Source: Brachionus rotundiformis | Taxonomy: Eukaryota; Rotifera; Eurotatoria; Ploima; Brachionidae | Assembly: GCA_016802295.1 (NCBI GenBank) | Contig: JAESIW010000137.1 | Coordinates: forward strand, 5,458,146 to 5,522,145 | Length of the DNA stretch: 64,000 nt | Direction of reading: 5' to 3' | In this document: one piece after another, positions 38,745-49,784 of the stretch | How the letters are laid out: each line of letters opens with the position of its first letter | How positions within the stretch are numbered: position 1 is the stretch's first letter | Notes under the pieces: generated by a model | Seen by the model: the letters and a program-made list of their open reading frames with translations, nothing else | The model's database searches: none | Told to the model about the DNA's origin: nothing | Program-made: the position numbers and the translations under genes

Positions 38745-41330
38745 TCAATTATCTACGAACAATTCTGTGTTAATAAGTTTTGAAAAATTTTCTTTAAAAA
38801 ATACACTTCTCAAAGCATAATAAAGCATGGAAAAACTTTGTTTAAATCTTATTAGAGATGGTAATAATTTACGATAATTCTTGTACACAAATCCATATTT
38901 GGCTTTGATCATTTTGTCATTAAAATTAGTGTAAAACTGGTTTACAAAGCTATGATAAACTTGAGTCTTATTCATTTTTTTTTCATTAATATAATTTAGA
39001 ATATTAGATGTATCTTTTTTTAAATCTTGTTTTGAATTGGACTCATTTTTTGCAATCATTTCATAAAAATTTTTCGAATTTATAATCAAAGTTTTATTAT
39101 AGGCCGACCATATTATGTCATCTTCGTCTTGGAATTCTCTTTTGTTTTTTAGAGCATCAAATGTTTTGTTGTAAGTTAGAAACATATTTTTGGAAAAGTT
39201 ATCAAACCAATCGGACAAAACAATAGCTGTCTCATTTAGATAAATGTAAAAAAAGCATGATGGTTGCTCCGATATGGTATAGACTGTGTGATAAGAGCCT
39301 GAAGGAAGATCTAACTTGTCTCCAATGTTCAATGTTGTGTTAATCTTTTTGCCTTTTTTACCCTCGCGCTCAACCTGGATTCTTCCATTCAAAACTTCAA
39401 TAGTCGAATTTAAAAATGGTGATATGTAATTTTCCAATTTAAGCCCATTTAAATCAGCCACAAAAGTTAGATCAAAATCAGTCTTATTTTTTGAATATTG
39501 GTTTTCAATTTCGTTCAATTTGCTTCTCCAGCTACTTAAATCAGTCATCAAAGGTATTATCCATTTGACTTCCTTAAAGGGACTCCATTTTGCCTTGGTC
39601 ATGTCCACCCTAGGATCAACTTGACGCTGGTTAAATCTATGATTCATTGAGCGCCATATGTCAAAATAGAGCTCAATATCTTTAAATCCGTATTCTCCTA
39701 GACGTTGTTCAATACATTTTGCATATTGGTGCATCATATCACCATGCGAAGACCATCTTCGTCTTGAAGTCCATGCTCTAGGGTTTAAATAATGGGTCTG
39801 ATTTGTCTTTTTGTCAACGAAATGGATTTTTATGTGCTGAGTATGCCATGAATGTATCATCATATCCCAAGAATAGCCTAAATTTTTAATTGTAATTCTA
39901 ATAAGTTTTTACAATAAAGAAAATTACCATAAAGCCCATTGGTCCAATTATTGTATCCTTTGGTAATAAAATGCGAATAAGGAAGAAAAAGTTGTTCTGA
40001 AATATAAATCAAAGAAAATAAAGTAAAAAATTTGTGATAAAATCTTGGAGTTGACGATTTTTTCTTTTAAAAATAAATTTACATTTAAATTTATATAAAA
40101 TTTAAATATAAGTTTTGAAATTACTTTTTCATCACTTTTAATTTTGTCATAAATGCAATGCTCTGACAGTTTATTAATAAGGAATTTTTTATTATCATCT
40201 AAAATTGGTTTAATCAATCCAGCTTTGGTCATCAATCTTTTCGGCCAATCAAGTGAATAGAACAGCGTTGTTGTTGCTAACATGGTGTATGGAAACATGC
40301 CTATGTTGAACATTCTCGAGTTCATTATATGAAACGAAGAGGACATTAAGGTTCCCATAAGGCGAGTTTTGTCAAAAAAAAGCATAAATCCAACAAATAA
40401 ATCTATAAAAAGCCCTCCACCGTGAACAATAAACAAAGTTATTTGGTCTGTAGTTAAGAATAACCTAATATTTAAATATTATATTAAAATATATTAAAAT
40501 TTTTCTCATTGAAAAAATTAATTGAATTCTAATTAAATAGTTTTAAGGATCTTTAATTAATTTTTTTTTGTACATTGTATTAAAAAAATATTACTTGAAA
40601 GGGTCAAATACCCAATGAGTGCCTAAAGTTCCCATCGAGTAACCTTTAACCCAGTCCAATTCGGTTTTTTTTAAGCCAGCTAGGAAATAAACTAAAAATA
40701 TCTGTGTCCTCAAAAGAGTATAATTCCATAATGGGACGTGAGTATTTCTAATATTTTTATCTAATAAGCCATCAATCGAGCTAAAACCAAAAATTAGAAT
40801 CATAAATAAATGACGCAAAAGTTTACAGATATCTATCGGCGTCCATAAAAAAAAGCAAAAATCCACATAGACCATATAAATATGAATGATTATTCCATGT
40901 GGTTTTATCCAGAAAAAAAAGATACCAATATGGAATAGTGAAACATATACACGACCATCGGTACTTAAAACCAAGCATGATACCCATTGCGCCAAAAAAC
41001 ATGATACCATAGACTATAACCATCCACTCTGCTGAAAGTGGCTTTAAAAAATCAAATAAAGGAAAGTGACATATTTTTGGATTGCCAAACTCCAAATCTG
41101 CGTCAGTCATGCCTCGTTCATGTGGTATATCTAGCATCATGATCAAGCCTAAAATCGACTCATTAGAAAGTGATGGAGGAATTTTGTTAACTTTTACCGA
41201 ATAATATACGAAATACAGCTAGAGATGATGGATCTTCTGGACGATTTAGCAAATGTACCAAGCCATTCCATGATTTCAATTCAATTGGTTCAAAACCAAA
41301 AATATCAAAAAATTGTGATTTAGTATTCAT
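38745..41330 (-). CDS. GGCX: Vitamin K-dependent gamma-glutamyl carboxylase (6 exons)
   Basis: Integral ER-membrane enzyme that uses vitamin K hydroquinone, CO2 and O2 to carboxylate glutamates in secreted proteins (family knowledge). Exons 41198-41330, 40827-41148, 40595-40780, 40125-40464, 39928-40063, 38745-39877; phases agree, 749 residues against about 758 in human. Blocks: LNRPEDPSSLAVFRILFG, MMLDIPHERGM, PYWYLFFLDKTTWNNHSYLY, SIDGLLDK and HVPLWNY, YFLAGLKKTELDWVKGYSM with the lysine pair equivalent to the catalytic lysine (about residues 189-190), VHGGGLFIDLFVGF, EQLFLPYSHFITKGYNNW, GLYGYSWDMMIHSW, YLNPRAWTSRRRW, IYFDIW-type and DPRVDM segments, and the LPSGSYHTVYT cupin-like part. Several hydrophobic segments lie in the N-terminal half. 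All family landmarks are retained. Divergent from the secreted-protein gene at 42158. Confidence 0.96.
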
Positions 41331-42157
41331 TTTATTTTTATAAATGAAAGAATTAAGTAAAAGATATTTTTATTAGTTTTTAGAGGTTAAAAAATTCATC
41401 GAATTATTCTGTAAAACATAAGTAAATCATAATATACAAAGATAAGTATTGAACTTTTATTTGAAAATAATATTCATGAATATCAAAAATAGCTTGAAAT
41501 TTTCTTAAAAATGAGATTATAAAAATAAATCAAAAATAAAATAAATTTTAAAATTTTAACTCAGTCTAATTAAACAAAAATTTTCTTTACTTTTTAGATC
41601 TAGTTAATGGTAAGGAGAAGTTAAATTAAAGAATTAAAGCTTAAAAATATTCTGAACTCTATTTTTTATATCTTTTTAAAAACGTGTAAAAGCTAAAAAT
41701 ATAAAGGTGTTACAAATATTGATTATGATAATAATTTTTCCTACTAGAGCAAAAATCTGAAAATTGGATAAACCAAGAATATTCAATTTATTGAAGTATC
41801 ACCTTAAATAGTTAGCTTTTAAACGTTTTTAAGAATATATAAAAAATAAAGCTTTTAAGCTCTAATTTTCTTAATAAAAAATAGTTAAATTATCTACATG
41901 GCTTAATTTTAAATATTATTTCAATTTTTATCAAAAACACACCGTATTACTTGTTTAACAATTTTCCAAATTAAAATATATATCTAGTTTTTATATTAAT
42001 ATTAATATGAGTAAGAAATTCTTTAGAAAATTTACCACAGAGAATATATTCACGATTCTTATAATTCTTTTTTAAAATTGATCCAGATTTATACTCTTGA
42101 TTAGAAGTTAAGTATAAAAAGTTTTGAAAAAAATATTAAATAAAAAAAATCAACAAA
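41331..42157. other. Divergent promoter region
   Basis: 827 bases between the start codons of the carboxylase (minus) and the secreted PPC-like protein (plus). AT-rich, no gene. A TATA-like string (TATAAAAAG) lies at about 42113-42121, 37 bases before the plus-strand ATG. Nothing else recognisable. Confidence 0.45.
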
Positions 42158-43552
42158 ATGTTTATTTTTCTAATTAAAACACTTTCATTTTTGGTAATAT
42201 GCTCATCACAATCGCTGGATACCAGTGGTTGTTCAAGCTGGACGCCACTTTACTCTCAAACAGTGATCAACACTTCTTTGGATTTTGTTGTTTTTGGTAA
42301 CTTAGCCAATGAAACTCATAAGGCTGTAGCCTGTGTTTCATCCAATAAACCTGACAAAATATATTCTTTTAAAATAAATGTTCCAGATACTCATTTAATG
42401 TCTTTTGATATAAAAATGACTGATCCAAACGATGGAAATTCAGTTGATACCGTTCTTGCTCTATCTACTGATTGTTATAGCTATCTTTTTTGTAATGACG
42501 ACTATATTGGCAGATCGTCAAGAATAACAGGAAATTTGGACAGTGGTGATTACTTTTTAATAGCATCGGTTTTTAGTGACACGTATAGAAATTCAACCTA
42601 CAAATTGACTATCTCTTTTCAAAAAATTCTTAAGCCAACCACACCACCACCTATTGGTTCATGTTTTAACCCCAGTGAAGTAATTGAAATACCCAGAAAT
42701 AATCTGCGAAATGCTGAATATTACATTTATCTGAATCAATGGTCTTATTTAGATTCAATTCAACCAGTTTGCTCTGAATATAACAGTTCTGATTATATTC
42801 TAAAATTAATTGTACCAGAAAATTTGGAAATTTTCATTGAAATCAAAACTAGCAGTTATGACAATAAATTTGATACTTTGATTGAAATTAGAGATTCCGA
42901 TTGTAATCCTTTAAATGATACTTTATTTTGTAATGATGATTCTCCTATTCATGCTGGCCTTGGTTCCTATTTGAATGGTACTCTTTCATCTGGAGAGTAT
43001 AAACTAATCTTTTCTGCTTACAACTCAAACTATTCTGGTTCATATATAGCCCAATTAAACTCGACTATTATCACAAGTGGATCATATGGTGATTATGGTA
43101 CTTGCTTTAATCCTATTAATTTGTATACTGAGAGAGAAATCCCAGCTGAAGGATTAAATGATTACGTCATATTAGGAAATTTATCTAATTTTAGTTCAAG
43201 TGATCATACAATTACGTGTGCTAGAGTGCCCTATTCGATACCTAAAGTTTTTTATCGTTTCGATATACCTGAAAATTTGGAATTTAATTATGATATTCGA
43301 ATGAGTAAATTTGATGGTACAAATAAAATGGACACCGTTTTGGAATTGGTTAATGAACAATGTGAATCTTTTGATTATTATTATTATGATTATTATTTGT
43401 ATTGTAATGATGACTCGAACCCTCCTGGGGGGGTTTCGTCAAGACTTAGTGGAAATTTGACAAGTGGAACTTACAAATTGATTGCTACAGTTAATAGATA
43501 CAGCGATATTGGTTCTTATAAAATTAAAGCTTCATTTAATCTTTTAAATTAG
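42158..43552 (+). CDS. Secreted protein with three PPC-like beta-sandwich repeats
   Basis: Intronless, 464 residues. A signal peptide is likely (MFIFLIKTLSFLVICSSQS, cleavage near residue 20). The rest is three repeats of about 140-150 residues (about 21-158, 166-306, 315-464), each with an N-terminal Cys, a D-x(3)-DT-[VL]-[IL] strand, a Cys pair ending in CNDD, and a GxLxSGxY[KF]LI strand near the end (for example LYCNDDSN, LSGNLTSGTYKLIA). The DTVL...CNDD...SGTYKL pattern resembles the bacterial pre-peptidase C-terminal (PPC) fold. Many N-x-S/T sites and no membrane anchor suggest a secreted glycoprotein. The middle repeat is the most diverged. A Tyr/Asp-rich run (FDYYYYDYYLYCNDD) is near residue 415. 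Function unknown. Confidence 0.8.
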   Translation: MFIFLIKTLSFLVICSSQSLDTSGCSSWTPLYSQTVINTSLDFVVFGNLANETHKAVACVSSNKPDKIYSFKINVPDTHLMSFDIKMTDPNDGNSVDTVLALSTDCYSYLFCNDDYIGRSSRITGNLDSGDYFLIASVFSDTYRNSTYKLTISFQKILKPTTPPPIGSCFNPSEVIEIPRNNLRNAEYYIYLNQWSYLDSIQPVCSEYNSSDYILKLIVPENLEIFIEIKTSSYDNKFDTLIEIRDSDCNPLNDTLFCNDDSPIHAGLGSYLNGTLSSGEYKLIFSAYNSNYSGSYIAQLNSTIITSGSYGDYGTCFNPINLYTEREIPAEGLNDYVILGNLSNFSSSDHTITCARVPYSIPKVFYRFDIPENLEFNYDIRMSKFDGTNKMDTVLELVNEQCESFDYYYYDYYLYCNDDSNPPGGVSSRLSGNLTSGTYKLIATVNRYSDIGSYKIKASFNLLN

Positions 43553-43852
43553 ATTCTTTTTTTTTTTTTATGAATAAATCTGTCAAGCATTTTAATTAAA
43601 ATTTTAAAATATTTCTGCATTACACTTTAACATTTGCATTTAAGACTCTGGTAAAAATAATGCTTAAATTTTATGCCACAAAATAAGAAAATACAAAATT
43701 CAATTTATTTAAGAAATTGATTACTTTTTTTGTCTAACTTAAAATCTTAATTGAGAATTAGATTATTTAAATTTTTCTTGGAACGTATCAGTTAGCAAAA
43801 TTTTCGGCAAATTTATTTACCATTTAAACATTACTATGAGATGAACCAACAA

Positions 43853-44262
43853 GTTATCAAGGGCGACGAAGCTTGTCAAGTCTTGCTGTCACCTTACCTA
43901 TGAAGAATCCGAGTAATCTAATAAGTTCATTATTGTCGGACGGTCCAGCTGGTAACATTCGTGGTCATAAGTATAGACTAGTAAAACAACAACACACAAA
44001 GATAAGTCACAGAGAGAATTTTATTTTAAATCGAGTAGTTAATAACTGGAATAAATTACCATCTGAAATATTGGCAGCAAATTCAAAAAGAAACTGAATG
44101 ATTTTTTAGTGTCTGATCAACTTCAATTAAACAAATCTTGGTCTTTTTAGTCATTTATTTTAGGTTGTAACTCGTTTTAGCTACCATAGTGAGACTCTTA
44201 GTTTTGCTCTAAAGGTTATGCCTGTTGTGGCTCATATTATTATTATTATTGTTTAGTTATTA
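43853..44262 (+). mobile_element. 3' fragment of a CR1/Jockey-like non-LTR retrotransposon
   Basis: An open stretch reads GNIRGHKYRLVKQQHTK then ENFILNRVVNNWNKLPSEIL, the typical end of LINE reverse-transcriptase ORF2 proteins (NRVVNxWNxLP). The following FKKKLNDFLVSDQLQ piece, normally continuous with it, is in another reading frame, so a one-base-class frameshift sits near 44085. A short 3'UTR follows and ends in an (ATT)n tail at about 44237-44253, as expected for these elements. Only the 3' end is present (5'-truncated). Confidence 0.8.
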
Positions 44263-46311
44263 ATTTTGTTATATTTCTTTTATTATTCGCGGTTAAGATT
44301 TTTATGGAAAAATTGAAACAAAATTTGAATAATTCTTTTAAAATTGTTTTTAAAATTTTACTCTAAAAAATTTAATTTAATTTATTTTATATTATATCTT
44401 TCTTTATTCTTTATTATATTTTATATCTTTCTTTGGTAAAGAATTATTTTTGAAGTCTTTTTTAGTATTTCCTTTACCTGCAGATCATTTTTATCATTTT
44501 CCAAATTTTGTTCATCGAAATATCATTGTTCACGAATTCATTAATTGGATAACTAACAAAAAATTTAAACTTTACGAAGAATAGCGGTTTCCTAAAATGA
44601 TCTTATGTAACGAAGCTACCAGTCAAAAAATTTCAGAAGACTGTGTCCGACAAAAATTAATGAATCAAGTTTACGATTCAGGAAGATCTTATTTTCAATC
44701 TATTTTTTTATATCTTTAATTTTTAAGTTTAAATTATTGGTGGCATCAATTTTATTTTTTAAACTGAAAAAAAATTTTTTAGTTTTCAAATCATACTTTA
44801 TTATTTTATATTTAATAACTAAGCAATTAATTTATTTTCATTTGTTGAAGTTTTTTGAATGCTGATAAATTTACGGAATTAGGTTGATTTTGATCAGTCT
44901 CGGGATAAGAAAATTCACAGGAATGAATAAATTTAATTTCGTAAAAAGATTGCTTTTGAATAAATAATAACTTTTCTTCAAAAAAAGCTGAGAAAAATCA
45001 CACATAGGTTTTTTCTTATTTCCAAAAGCGATTTGAATTTGTTTAATTTAAGCTAGCAAGACTTATAAGTGAATTGAATGTAATAGAGTAAATTTTTTTA
45101 TTTTCTAATTAAAGAATTTCTTTCATTATTGAGTCGAATTATTGAAAAAAAAATTATAATTAAACTTCTTAGCACAATTGAATGAACTATCAATTCAAAT
45201 ATTTCATGCAAAATTTAAAATTTTACCTAAAAATTTTAAAGAATTAATTTAAAAACGCTTTTTTGTTTTGAAAAACGTGTCTTCAAAGCACCTTATTATT
45301 TAACAGGCAAAAATTAAATTAAAATTTTTATAAAAATTATTTAACAAATAAAAGTATAAAGTTTTTTTTTAGAAAATGAAGTGTCCAAGAATCTATTTCA
45401 CTAAGAACAAGTAAAAATGTAAAAATTAGAAACGAGACTTAATTTTCCATATCTCTGTCACAGTTACTAAAATCAATGGTCTTGATTGAGATTTTTAAGA
45501 TGGAAAAAAAATTAAATTTTAAGTTTTATTTTCTAAGATCTGGTTCGAATTAAGCCAAATTAACTTTGAAAATTTTCTGTATCGTGAGATCAGTAAAATG
45601 CGATTCATTTAGACCACGTTTTTGTATTTTTCAGTTTAGGAGATAAAAATTAGTCAAGTGATATAACATATTTTTTAAATTATAAAAACAACATTTAAGA
45701 AAAAGCTCTTAGACATGTTTAAAAGCTTAATTTTTACATAAAGCAAAAATTTATTATGCCAAATTAAAGAGACCTAAGGGCGTAATTCAGATGACATAAA
45801 CTGAGAATTATGAATTATTCATTTTAATAAAAATTGGTAGCATTCTGCGATAGGAAAATTAATTTTTATCCCGGGGATAACTCAATAGCAAAGCAAATCG
45901 AATAATTAAGTTTATTTAGCCAAAGTATTGAAGCAATTTGAATTTATATGTTTTATTAGTTTTTGCTTTTTTTATATAGCTTGTTTAAATTTCGTATATT
46001 ATTTCAATAAAATATTCACTGCTAACTAATTTAATATTTCTAAAATAAAAATTGCCTAATTTAATATTTCTAAAATAATAATTATACTTTTAACTTTTCC
46101 TCATTTACTGCAGAGAATTCTTATCGATTTTCTGAACGGGTCCGTGCAGGACCTAGATACACTTAAATTAAAACCATATGCCTAATTTTAATTACATATT
46201 TTAATCAGATTCAGTCGACTATGTTCACTGGATTTTCTAAAGCAATAAAGTTCAATTTTTTTGTATCTAAGCAATTATTAATTTAAATTTTTAATTAAAA
46301 GACATTGTAAA
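44263..46311. other. Spacer with a possible coding remnant
   Basis: About 2 kb before the BTB-kelch gene. At 44465-44719 (+) one frame reads VFPLPADHFYHFPNFVHRN, then FINWITNKKFKLYEE, a TAG, and then KMILCNEATSQKISEDC...NQVYDSGRSYFQ to a stop. It is protein-like but unrecognised and interrupted, so probably a remnant. A 23-base direct repeat (CTAATTTAATATTTCTAAAATAA) occurs twice near 46024 and 46054. The rest shows nothing. Confidence 0.4.
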
Positions 46312-48501
46312 ATGCTTTCCAATCTGTCATCAATAATGACTGAACCAAAATCCACTCACACCAATCTAATTTACATCGAAGATTTCCAGAGCGAAAAGTG
46401 CGAATCTCTGTTTAAGTTTAAGAACGAAAATTTGTTCACAGACGTCTATATTTACGTCGAGGGCGTAGAATTTCCGTGTCACAAGGTGATTCTGTGCGCT
46501 TCAAGCCAATATTTTCAGGCCATGTTTTCGTGCGACCTCAAGGAGAGCCGGCATGGCAAGGTGTTTATCGAGAACATGTCTCCGTGGACCATGAAGCGCT
46601 TGCTGGACTTTATCTACACTGGCAAGATCGAAATAAGCTATGAGAACGTAATAGACCTGTTCAATGCAGCGGTGCTCTTTCAGCTGTCCAAGCTGGTCGA
46701 CAAATGCATCAATTACGTAAAAGAAAACGTCGATCTTAGCAATTGTGTCGAAATTTATTTGTTCGCCTCTATGCACGGCCTCAAAGACCTCGAAACTTAC
46801 ACATACCAATATTTGCTTGAAAATTTCCGACTCCTTATCGACTTTACCATTGACTTGTATTCAAAAAGCTCTGAACCACCATGTGAGAGTTTGTTAGTCC
46901 AACTCAAGTCAAACTCACTGTCAAATCTTAACTTGGAACAAATAAGGGAAACATTTTACTCATCGTTTATCAGACTCGACCAAAAAACCTTCTGTAGTTT
47001 GCTCCAAGATGACCAATTAAATGTAAAAAGAGAAATTTATGTCTATTATTCCATTATGAAATGGATTGAGTACCAAAGTGTGGTGAATGACCAACATCAA
47101 ATGATTCAGCTTCATGAACAATTGTTTAAATATTTGAGACTTAACTCTCTAAGTAAAGAGGAATTGGAATTTATTTTAGAAAATGACAAGATACTTGCTC
47201 AAAATTTAAATTTAAAAGAAAAAATTCTTTCGACTCTGGGTGATTTGGAGTCTAGTCAGGAGAACATAAGACCATCGACTCTGCCTAGAGATTATATCTG
47301 CTCATTAGCTTTGAATAATTTTGACTTATTTGATAGTAGCAAGTCAAATTGGGACAAATTGACCAATTGGCCTCCTAGTGAGCTTAACTCTGAATACCAA
47401 TTTAGACAAACATTTGAGGGCTATTCTGTGTGTACAGTTAATAATGTTCTTTATGTTAGTGGTGGTTTGAGTAAAACAATGGACAAAATTGAGCTCAAAA
47501 ACTGTTTCTATAGGTTTGATCCAGTTAAAAATGAATGGTCAAATCTGAGTCCAATGCGAACCAAGCGAGCTTTTCATCATAATATTCACCTGTCCAAATC
47601 AAAAGACGAGAATTATATTCTTGTTATGTATGGTCTTAAATATGAACAAGAAGATTCAGAGGAGCAAATTTTCGAACAATCGATGACCATCGAATATTAC
47701 AACATTGAAAATGATAAGTGGAAATTACTGCACATAGATAATAACTCAATACTTGGTCATCATTTGTTCTCGATGTTTAATCGAGCTCAAATGGATGAAT
47801 TTGACTTGACAGCTTTGGTCAATCTTCAAATAGAACAATCTAAATTGGTTGTTGGACTAAAGAGTTTAATTTACATACTAAATGATAATTGCATTCATTG
47901 TTTTGAGTTTGATAAGCAAAATGTTAATTCCTATTTGCCTTATTTTAGATTGCCAAAAAATTTGACTGGGTTTGTATTGGCAAAAGCAGTAAGCTTTAAA
48001 ACAGCTAATATACTGACTCAGTTTGACATGGAAAATTCGAATAAGAAAAGTCTTTTCTCCTGGTACTCTGACTCTGAAGACAAATCTCCATCGATGTCTT
48101 CAACTTCGAGCAATTCTCTACAATCGCCGACCATACATGACTACGATGAGGAAGGCTCAAGCAAACGGGTCATGATAAGACAAGAAAAAGAAGCCCTGAT
48201 GTTTATCCTGAATCCAGAACAAGGTTTGCTCTATGAGTTTTATCCTGGAAAAAATAAGCTTCTAAGAATGCCAAATTTAATTCTGAAACATGATAAATAT
48301 GCCAGTTTTGTGTTCAAATTCAAGTCAAAGGTGGTCATTACTGGTGGTCTTGGTGACGAGAGTGGATATTATCAGATTGAATCTTTTGACAGGGATACAC
48401 GCCAATGGTCCATATTGACCAAGTATCCGGCTTATGCTGACAAATCAGAACAATTTAAGGTTATACACAGCTTCTTTAGACTCAAAATGTCTCTCGTCTG
48501 A
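46312..48501 (+). CDS. BTB-BACK-kelch protein (KLHL family)
   Basis: Intronless, 729 residues. BTB domain about 35-145 (LFTDVYIYVEGVEFPCHKVI, FQAMFSCDLKES, LLDFIYTGKI), BACK domain about 150-300 (NCVEIYLFASMHGL, FCSLLQDDQL, YVYYSIMKWIEYQ, LSKEELEFILEN), then degenerate kelch repeats from about 345 (CTVNNVLYVSGGL, CFYRFDPVKNEWSNLSPM). A second set is near the end (VFKFKSKVVITGGLGDE, SFDRDTRQWSILTKYP). A low-complexity acidic/Ser insert (about 580-610) interrupts the propeller. By family it would be a substrate adaptor of CUL3 ubiquitin ligase, but no specific member is recognised. The first 300 codons, especially BTB, use GC-richer codons than the rest. An AATAAA at 48719-48724 lies 57 bases before the next start codon. 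Confidence 0.92.
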   Translation: MLSNLSSIMTEPKSTHTNLIYIEDFQSEKCESLFKFKNENLFTDVYIYVEGVEFPCHKVILCASSQYFQAMFSCDLKESRHGKVFIENMSPWTMKRLLDFIYTGKIEISYENVIDLFNAAVLFQLSKLVDKCINYVKENVDLSNCVEIYLFASMHGLKDLETYTYQYLLENFRLLIDFTIDLYSKSSEPPCESLLVQLKSNSLSNLNLEQIRETFYSSFIRLDQKTFCSLLQDDQLNVKREIYVYYSIMKWIEYQSVVNDQHQMIQLHEQLFKYLRLNSLSKEELEFILENDKILAQNLNLKEKILSTLGDLESSQENIRPSTLPRDYICSLALNNFDLFDSSKSNWDKLTNWPPSELNSEYQFRQTFEGYSVCTVNNVLYVSGGLSKTMDKIELKNCFYRFDPVKNEWSNLSPMRTKRAFHHNIHLSKSKDENYILVMYGLKYEQEDSEEQIFEQSMTIEYYNIENDKWKLLHIDNNSILGHHLFSMFNRAQMDEFDLTALVNLQIEQSKLVVGLKSLIYILNDNCIHCFEFDKQNVNSYLPYFRLPKNLTGFVLAKAVSFKTANILTQFDMENSNKKSLFSWYSDSEDKSPSMSSTSSNSLQSPTIHDYDEEGSSKRVMIRQEKEALMFILNPEQGLLYEFYPGKNKLLRMPNLILKHDKYASFVFKFKSKVVITGGLGDESGYYQIESFDRDTRQWSILTKYPAYADKSEQFKVIHSFFRLKMSLV

Positions 48502-48718
48502 AATTATTGCCGAAAATTGGTATGGTTACATGCACATGATAAGATCAAAGATTATGGGTGCTAAAAGATTATATGTGACAATTTTTTCCTTATGTCAGAT
48601 AATATTTTATTAACTGGTGCCTCTTTTTTGCAACGATTTTCAAAATATGTGAAATATTTGTTGATATTTTTTTACAATTTTAAAATAAATTAAAAATTTT
48701 TCAATTTTTTTGCTGTTT

Positions 48719-48724
48719 AATAAA
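48719..48724 (+). terminator. Polyadenylation signal of the BTB-kelch gene
   Basis: AATAAA 218 bases after the stop at 48501 and just before the TMEM243 start at 48781, showing tight gene packing. A cleavage site is not identified. Confidence 0.45.
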
Positions 48725-48780
48725 GGCTTGACAGTCCTTAAGAAAACATTGTTTAATATATTATCTGTAAAATAGTTTAG

Positions 48781-49599
48781 ATGTCGAATAGTTTATTTGA
48801 TGACTCAGTTGATAGACCTTTATTTGGTGAAACAAATTTTAAAGTAAAATTTTTGTTATTTTAGCCTATAATGGTAATCATATTAAATAAAGGATAAATT
48901 ATTCATCGGTTCGTGTTCTCTATTACCAACCACGATAACAATTGTAAGGTTTTTTAATAATTCAACTCAAATAGAAGCTTAATATTAGCTTAAAAATTAA
49001 ATAACTTGGTTAAATGAAATAAAAATAATTAAATTCAAGACTTAAAATTTAATTTTATTAACTTTATTAATTTCATAAAGCTTTTTATTGATTAACTAAA
49101 CAAATATAAATTTTCAACTTTATTTAATGATCATTAAAAATGTAATTTAGTAGATTTAAATTTTACTTTTGAAAATTAATTTAAAACTGATCTATTTTCA
49201 TTAATACTTAATCAATGCTTAACAATATATGAAAAAAATTGTACTAAAGATTTTTATGTTTATCAAATAAACAATCAAAAGCTTTATTTCACTTTAATCT
49301 TTTTGAATCAATAACAAAAATTAATATACAAAGGAATTATTAGTTGCAGCATTTTTGAGCAAAACAAAAGCATTGAATATAATAACATCATTTTTTGTTC
49401 TGTTTTTATGTTTCTCACATCTTTTTATGGTAATTTAAATCCAAAAAGCTTAAAATATGTATTTTAATTTTTATTCTTTTTATTTTAGATTAAATGGTAT
49501 AGACAAGGAGAGCTCGATCCAAAATTCCGAAAATTAATCTTATCAAACTCAATTGTAATAACCTTTTTGTGCATTTGCTTAAACATTTATATTTTTTAA
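48781..49599 (+). CDS. TMEM243: TMEM243-like small membrane protein (4 short exons)
   Basis: A gene hidden in four exons, none longer than 111 bases: 48781-48843, 48893-48943, 49334-49429, 49489-49599, all joined in phase 0, 106 residues (human TMEM243 is about 118). Exon 1 contains DRPLFGETNFK, matching the N-terminal NRPLFGET motif of the family. Exon 3 is a hydrophobic segment (LNIITSFFVLFLCFSHLFM). Exon 4 reads IKWYRQGELDPKFRKLI and ends LCICLNIYIF, matching WYRQGDLEPKFRKLI...LCICANLYF. Three hydrophobic stretches suggest a multi-pass small membrane protein; the human protein is linked to drug-resistance expression but its biochemical function is not established. The acceptor at 49333 was chosen for phase; a nearer AG at 49342 is out of frame. 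Confidence 0.85.
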
Positions 49600-49784
49600 T
49601 TAAATTTTTTTAAAATTTTCTATACAGTAAATATTTTAAATTAGAAAATTTAATCTATCCTATGTTAAGCTTAAAAGAGAATTTTTATAAATTCATTTAA
49701 TTAAATAGAAATTGATTAAATTTTATTTGACTTGTTATATTTAAATTGTTAAACTGCAAACATTTTTGGGCTAGTGAAATAAAA

